DNA of 64,000 nucleotides from CAVYXZ01 sp965223835 (GTDB taxonomy: Bacteria; Chloroflexota; Anaerolineae; Aggregatilineales; Phototrophicaceae): contig CBDCXQ010000001.1 of NCBI GenBank assembly GCA_965223835.1, forward strand, positions 4,836,001-4,900,000. The letters are read 5' to 3'. The notes beneath the pieces were generated by a model that did no database searches, had not been told where the DNA came from, and saw nothing but the letters and a program-made list of their open reading frames with translations. The stretch's first letter is position 1. Every line of letters begins with the position of its first letter. This document shows, piece by piece, positions 60,971 through 64,000 of the stretch. The position numbers were made by a program, and so were the translations under genes.

Positions 60971-61443
60971 TACGCACCGGCGGTAGCACCCTGTACCGCA
61001 CGCAATGCCTTATCGACGCTCTCTTGGGGACCCACCCCAATTTGCATATCAATAATCATCCCTTCCTCATCAACGACCCAGTATGAGCGTTTGGCAAAAG
61101 GCATGCGCACCAGACCCAACAGGGATGCGCCACCCGCGTTCCACTCATCAATCACCGCCTGGGTGGGGTCAGAGAGTAGATCATACTGCAAATTCTGATT
61201 CGTGTGCCAGCGTTTCAAATCATCAGGCCGGTCCGTGCTGAGGCCCAGCACAACCGCGTTGTGTGCCTGTATATCCGGGAAGGTATCGCGAAAGCTACAG
61301 GCTTGCATCGTACATCCAGCGGTCCCAGCTTTAGGAAACGCAAAGATAATCACCTTTTGACCGCGAAATTGACTCAACTTCACCTGTTGCCCGTTCTGGT
61401 TGGGCAGGGTGAAATCTGGGGCTTGCTTACCAGGTTCAATCAT
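60970..61443 (-). CDS. bcp: Peroxiredoxin, BCP/PrxQ type
   Basis: The 157-residue protein starts MIEPGKQAPDFTLPNQNGQQ. The active site KAGTAGCTMQACSFRD gives peroxidatic Cys44 and resolving Cys49, the Cys-x4-Cys spacing of PrxQ. It reduces hydroperoxides, recharged by thioredoxin. The C-terminal half (VVLGLSTDRPDDLKRWHTNQ, then LLSDPTQAVIDEW) is normal. ATG 61443 is chosen by AAGGATG upstream; ATG 61464 is also possible. It is coupled to the CNNM gene in TAATG, an unusual pairing. Confidence 0.93.
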   Translation of the reverse strand: MIEPGKQAPDFTLPNQNGQQVKLSQFRGQKVIIFAFPKAGTAGCTMQACSFRDTFPDIQAHNAVVLGLSTDRPDDLKRWHTNQNLQYDLLSDPTQAVIDEWNAGGASLLGLVRMPFAKRSYWVVDEEGMIIDMQIGVGPQESVDKALRAVQGATAGA

Positions 61444-61567
61444 CACTACATCCTTCACTCTCATACATTGTCTCGCTTCAATCGTAGAAGCACAAGCGCA
61501 TGTGTGCTTCCAATACTTTATTTTATATAGCCTGTATGAGCACACCATAAATAATGCACGAGATTTC

Positions 61568-61576
61568 TGCTACAAT
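61568..61576 (+). promoter_or_regulatory. Extended -10 box, probable leaderless promoter
   Basis: TGCTACAAT ends seven bases before the ATG at 61584. There is no Shine-Dalgarno sequence in the gap, so transcription probably begins at the start codon. Confidence 0.5.
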
Positions 61577-61583
61577 CGCGCCC

Positions 61584-64000
61584 ATGTCCCTCACCACTTC
61601 GCGCCCCCAAAGCTGGTTTGTACACCGTGTTGATACCGGTTTGATTGCCACATTGCTCTTCTGCCTGTTTACGCTCTGGCCCCTGCTGCAACAACCGGGT
61701 CTGCCCAACGGCACTGATACGCTCTATCACACCTATCGCGTGGCTGAGATGGATCGTGCCTGGTCTCATGGCTTGCTCATCCCCACCTGGGCTGAGGCCT
61801 TTTACTATGGCTATGGCTCGCCGGTGTTTCATTATTATGCCAGCCTGACCTATTATGTCACCAGCTTACTGTCACGTCTCTTTGGCTTTTCGGCATTGGA
61901 TAGCCTGCGGGCGCTGATCGTGCTGTGCATGTTGTTGGCGGGTGGCGGCATGTATCTGTTCCTACGAGACGAAATGGGCAGCCCCCTGAGCGGCATTCTT
62001 GCAGCACTGGTTTACGTCTACAGCCCCTACATCCTCTTCACCGAACCTTATACGCGCGGCGCTTTTCCAGAACTACTCGCTCTGGCGTGGTTTCCGCTGG
62101 TCATGTGGCGCTACAGTCGCCTGTTGCAGACCGGGCGAGGCCTCGCCCTGGCAGCAGTCAGCGGTGGCATCTTAATTATTACCCATAATCTGATGGCATT
62201 AGTCCTGACTGGACTGCTAGCAGCCTGGCTTGGCTGGCAACTAATCACCCGTCAGGTTAAATGGCAACGGTTTATAGCAGGGAGTGCAGCACTGATCGCC
62301 GGCATCGGTTTGGCTGCCTATTTCTGGTTGCCGGTTATCCTGGAGCAGGACGGCGTCCGGCTTGGTAATCTAACCGCCATCGCCCAATTGGATTATCGCA
62401 ACTTTTTTGTACCGCTCGGCGAACTGCTGGCCTTCTCACCTCGCCCTGATGCTGGGGCCATCAACGGCTTGCTCCACCAGCTCAACCTCGGCGTCGCCCA
62501 ATGGACACTCGCCCTCATCGGCATCATCGGAATTATTGGTACCCTCATAAGTGAACATTTACATCAGATCACCCCGACAAACCAAATTGATGGTGTCGGG
62601 GGAGCATCACAAAACAATCCTGACCGCGTTGTGCCCCCTCTCCAGGCTGTGGAGAGGGGGTTGGGGGGTGAGGTAAATATAAAAAGGATGAAGGTCTCAA
62701 CGATCTTCTTCTCCCTTATGACGCTTATAATTATTTTGCTCATGCTCCCCCAGGCCGAGATCGTCTGGCAGGCCGCTGCTCCGCTTGCATTCTTACAATT
62801 TCCCTGGCGCTTTCTGGGGCCAACCGCATTTTGCCTGGCAGTTCTGGCTGGATACAATGCCCATTGGCTGGAGAAGTTGCCATCACCATTTCGTAATCTA
62901 CTCACCGTTGTCATGCTCTTGCTGCCGATCACATTGGCCCTGCCAACACTGTATGTCGATGAATGGGAGCACGTGACCGTTGATACCTCAGTCGCTGGCT
63001 ATCATGCCGTTGAATTACAGGGTCTGCAACGGGCAACGACCTTCTCCGACGAATACCTGCCAACAACAGTGGTGGCTGAACCCAGCGCCAATGCCGACCT
63101 CCTGGCCGACTTCGCCGATGGCTACCCGTTGGACCGCGCCAATCGCGCTGCTTTACCTGCTGGAACCGAACTCACATTACTCGATAACGGCCCGCAACAT
63201 GCAACATGGCAAGTATCCACCATAACAGGCTTCACCTTCGAAGCGCTGACCTATTATTTCCCCGGCTGGCAGGCTACGATTGATGGCGAAGCCGCCACCG
63301 TTCAACCATCTAACCCACACGGCCTCATCACATTTGAGATCCCGGCTGGCGATCATGTAGTTCACCTGTTTCTGGGGGCCACCCCGCCGCGACAGATCGG
63401 CATTGGCTTATCACTCGTCACAGTATTGGGGCTAATCATCACAGCCCGATTTGCTCGACGACAAACCACAAATATGAATAACACTGCCGACACAAAATCT
63501 ATACACGGATACTACCGCCCCCTTATCATCGCCGGAATCCTGCAACTGGTCATCATGATCGGGTTGATGCGCGAGGGTCTGGCCTGGGTAAATTCGCCGC
63601 CGGGAACGGCCCAGATCGCACAGCATCAAATCACTTATAATCTTGGCGAACAGATCCAATTGCTCGGCTACGATCTCAACACCGCCACACTGCGCCCCGG
63701 CGACCGCCTTGAACTCGTTGTATACTGGTATGGGCGTGAGCCGATTGATTATGGTTATGCGACGTTCGTCCACGTTTCGACCGGAGGCCCACCAGTCGCC
63801 CAGGCCGATAAACAGAATCCTGCCGGACGCCCCACCCTGGAATGGACACCTGATGGGTATATTCGCGATGAATATACGATTGACTTACCTGCTGACCTCG
63901 CGCCGGGTGAATATCAGTTGATGGTCGGCCTGTACACCTGTGAGACACGTCCACCCGGTGAATGTGGCAATGGCGATCGTCTGCCCGTAACCAATGCGGC
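61584..64000 (+). CDS. PTPS-related/GT-C-like polytopic membrane protein (runs off the window)
   Basis: The frame is open from ATG 61584 to the window end, over 800 residues. It has a first helix, then LPNGTDTLYHTYRVAEMDRA and FYYGYGSPVFHYYASLTYYV, the pattern of the 6-pyruvoyl-tetrahydropterin-synthase-related membrane family, with many helices. A dispersed repeat is inserted in frame at about residues 335-365. After about residue 690 an outside beta domain starts (LGEQIQLLGYDLNTATLRPG) that resembles the C-terminal domain of the protein at 23610. The family is thought to handle cell-surface glycans or polymers; no function is proven. Confidence 0.85.
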   Translation, partial: MSLTTSRPQSWFVHRVDTGLIATLLFCLFTLWPLLQQPGLPNGTDTLYHTYRVAEMDRAWSHGLLIPTWAEAFYYGYGSPVFHYYASLTYYVTSLLSRLFGFSALDSLRALIVLCMLLAGGGMYLFLRDEMGSPLSGILAALVYVYSPYILFTEPYTRGAFPELLALAWFPLVMWRYSRLLQTGRGLALAAVSGGILIITHNLMALVLTGLLAAWLGWQLITRQVKWQRFIAGSAALIAGIGLAAYFWLPVILEQDGVRLGNLTAIAQLDYRNFFVPLGELLAFSPRPDAGAINGLLHQLNLGVAQWTLALIGIIGIIGTLISEHLHQITPTNQIDGVGGASQNNPDRVVPPLQAVERGLGGEVNIKRMKVSTIFFSLMTLIIILLMLPQAEIVWQAAAPLAFLQFPWRFLGPTAFCLAVLAGYNAHWLEKLPSPFRNLLTVVMLLLPITLALPTLYVDEWEHVTVDTSVAGYHAVELQGLQRATTFSDEYLPTTVVAEPSANADLLADFADGYPLDRANRAALPAGTELTLLDNGPQHATWQVSTITGFTFEALTYYFPGWQATIDGEAATVQPSNPHGLITFEIPAGDHVVHLFLGATPPRQIGIGLSLVTVLGLIITARFARRQTTNMNNTADTKSIHGYYRPLIIAGILQLVIMIGLMREGLAWVNSPPGTAQIAQHQITYNLGEQIQLLGYDLNTATLRPGDRLELVVYWYGREPIDYGYATFVHVSTGGPPVAQADKQNPAGRPTLEWTPDGYIRDEYTIDLPADLAPGEYQLMVGLYTCETRPPGECGNGDRLPVTNA
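62628..62680. repeat. Dispersed hairpin repeat, family B, copy inside a gene
   Basis: GTGCCCCCTCTCCAGGCTGT followed by GGAGAGGGGGTTGGGGGGTG and AGGTAAAT gives a stem (CCCCCTCTCC with GGAGAGGGGG) plus the right end shared with 34268 and 48691. It lies within the open frame of the membrane protein gene and adds no stop codon. Confidence 0.6.

Noticed and set aside
1..64000. tRNA, rRNA or CRISPR arrays
   Set aside because: No cloverleaf with a T-loop GGTTCRA and CCA-side arm, no rRNA-like stretch, and no evenly spaced direct repeats were seen. A GTTCGAATCC at about 23441 lies inside the tetR gene.

Overview
This window looks like a piece of chromosome from a Chloroflexota bacterium of the Anaerolineae type. 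That is an inference from the mix of families, not from a marker gene: many exported proteins with Thr/Pro linkers or propeller repeats, large ATPase regulators with an N-terminal LuxR-type helix-turn-helix, GT-C-like polytopic proteins, ABC importers without their own ATPase, an XisI protein, and G-rich hairpin repeats scattered between genes. No rRNA, tRNA or CRISPR array was found. The window opens inside an IS630-type transposase and closes inside a large membrane protein gene.

Layout. 1-9 kb: transposase remnant, the translational GTPase typA, a TIM-barrel isomerase, a broken RelE-like toxin gene, an unusual HIT-domain fusion protein coupled to a membrane protein, small enzymes, a Memo-like protein and xisI. 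8.7-9.96 kb: a tandem pair of related membrane proteins, each with a probable leaderless promoter. 10-16.3 kb: oligoendopeptidase F, a C69 dipeptidase, a secreted CAP-domain protein and a MATE exporter. 16.3-23.5 kb: acetyltransferase, MerR and TetR regulators with readable promoters and operators, an MFS transporter, a three-gene envelope/stress-type cluster (DUF1328, PRC-barrel, membrane protein) and an alpha/beta hydrolase. 23.6-29.1 kb: a GT-C-like protein and a sugar ABC importer (binding protein plus two permeases). 29.1-32.4 kb: an A+T-rich receiver-TIR fusion gene, ilvD and a Uma2-type nuclease. 32.5-36.2 kb: an oligopeptide-type ABC importer (binding protein plus two permeases).

36.2-43.7 kb holds two paralogous HTH/NB-ARC-type/TPR-like regulators reading rightward, with a zinc alcohol dehydrogenase and an exported beta-propeller protein reading leftward between them. 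43.8-52.3 kb carries exported or envelope proteins (serine protease, FG-GAP-repeat protein), a methyltransferase, a phosphodiesterase-like enzyme, an SDR and a GNAT protein. 52.4-55 kb is an accessory island: small and large terminase subunits and a LexA-like DNA-binding protein with an inverted repeat over its own -10 box, with no other phage structural gene. 55.1-64 kb: a second tandem pair of membrane proteins, panE, exported and membrane proteins, an HNH nuclease overlapping a small partner gene, a CNNM/CorC protein coupled to a peroxiredoxin, and a PTPS-related membrane protein into which a dispersed hairpin repeat has been inserted in frame.

Recurring signals are an extended -10 box of the form TGCTAC(A/C/T)AT, four families of dispersed intergenic repeats, and good stem-loop terminators between convergent or tandem units. 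The best candidates for new biology are the receiver-TIR fusion, the HIT/RNA-polymerase-alpha-CTD-like fusion, the isolated terminase plus LexA-like module, the paired HTH-ATPase regulators, and the in-frame repeat insertion.
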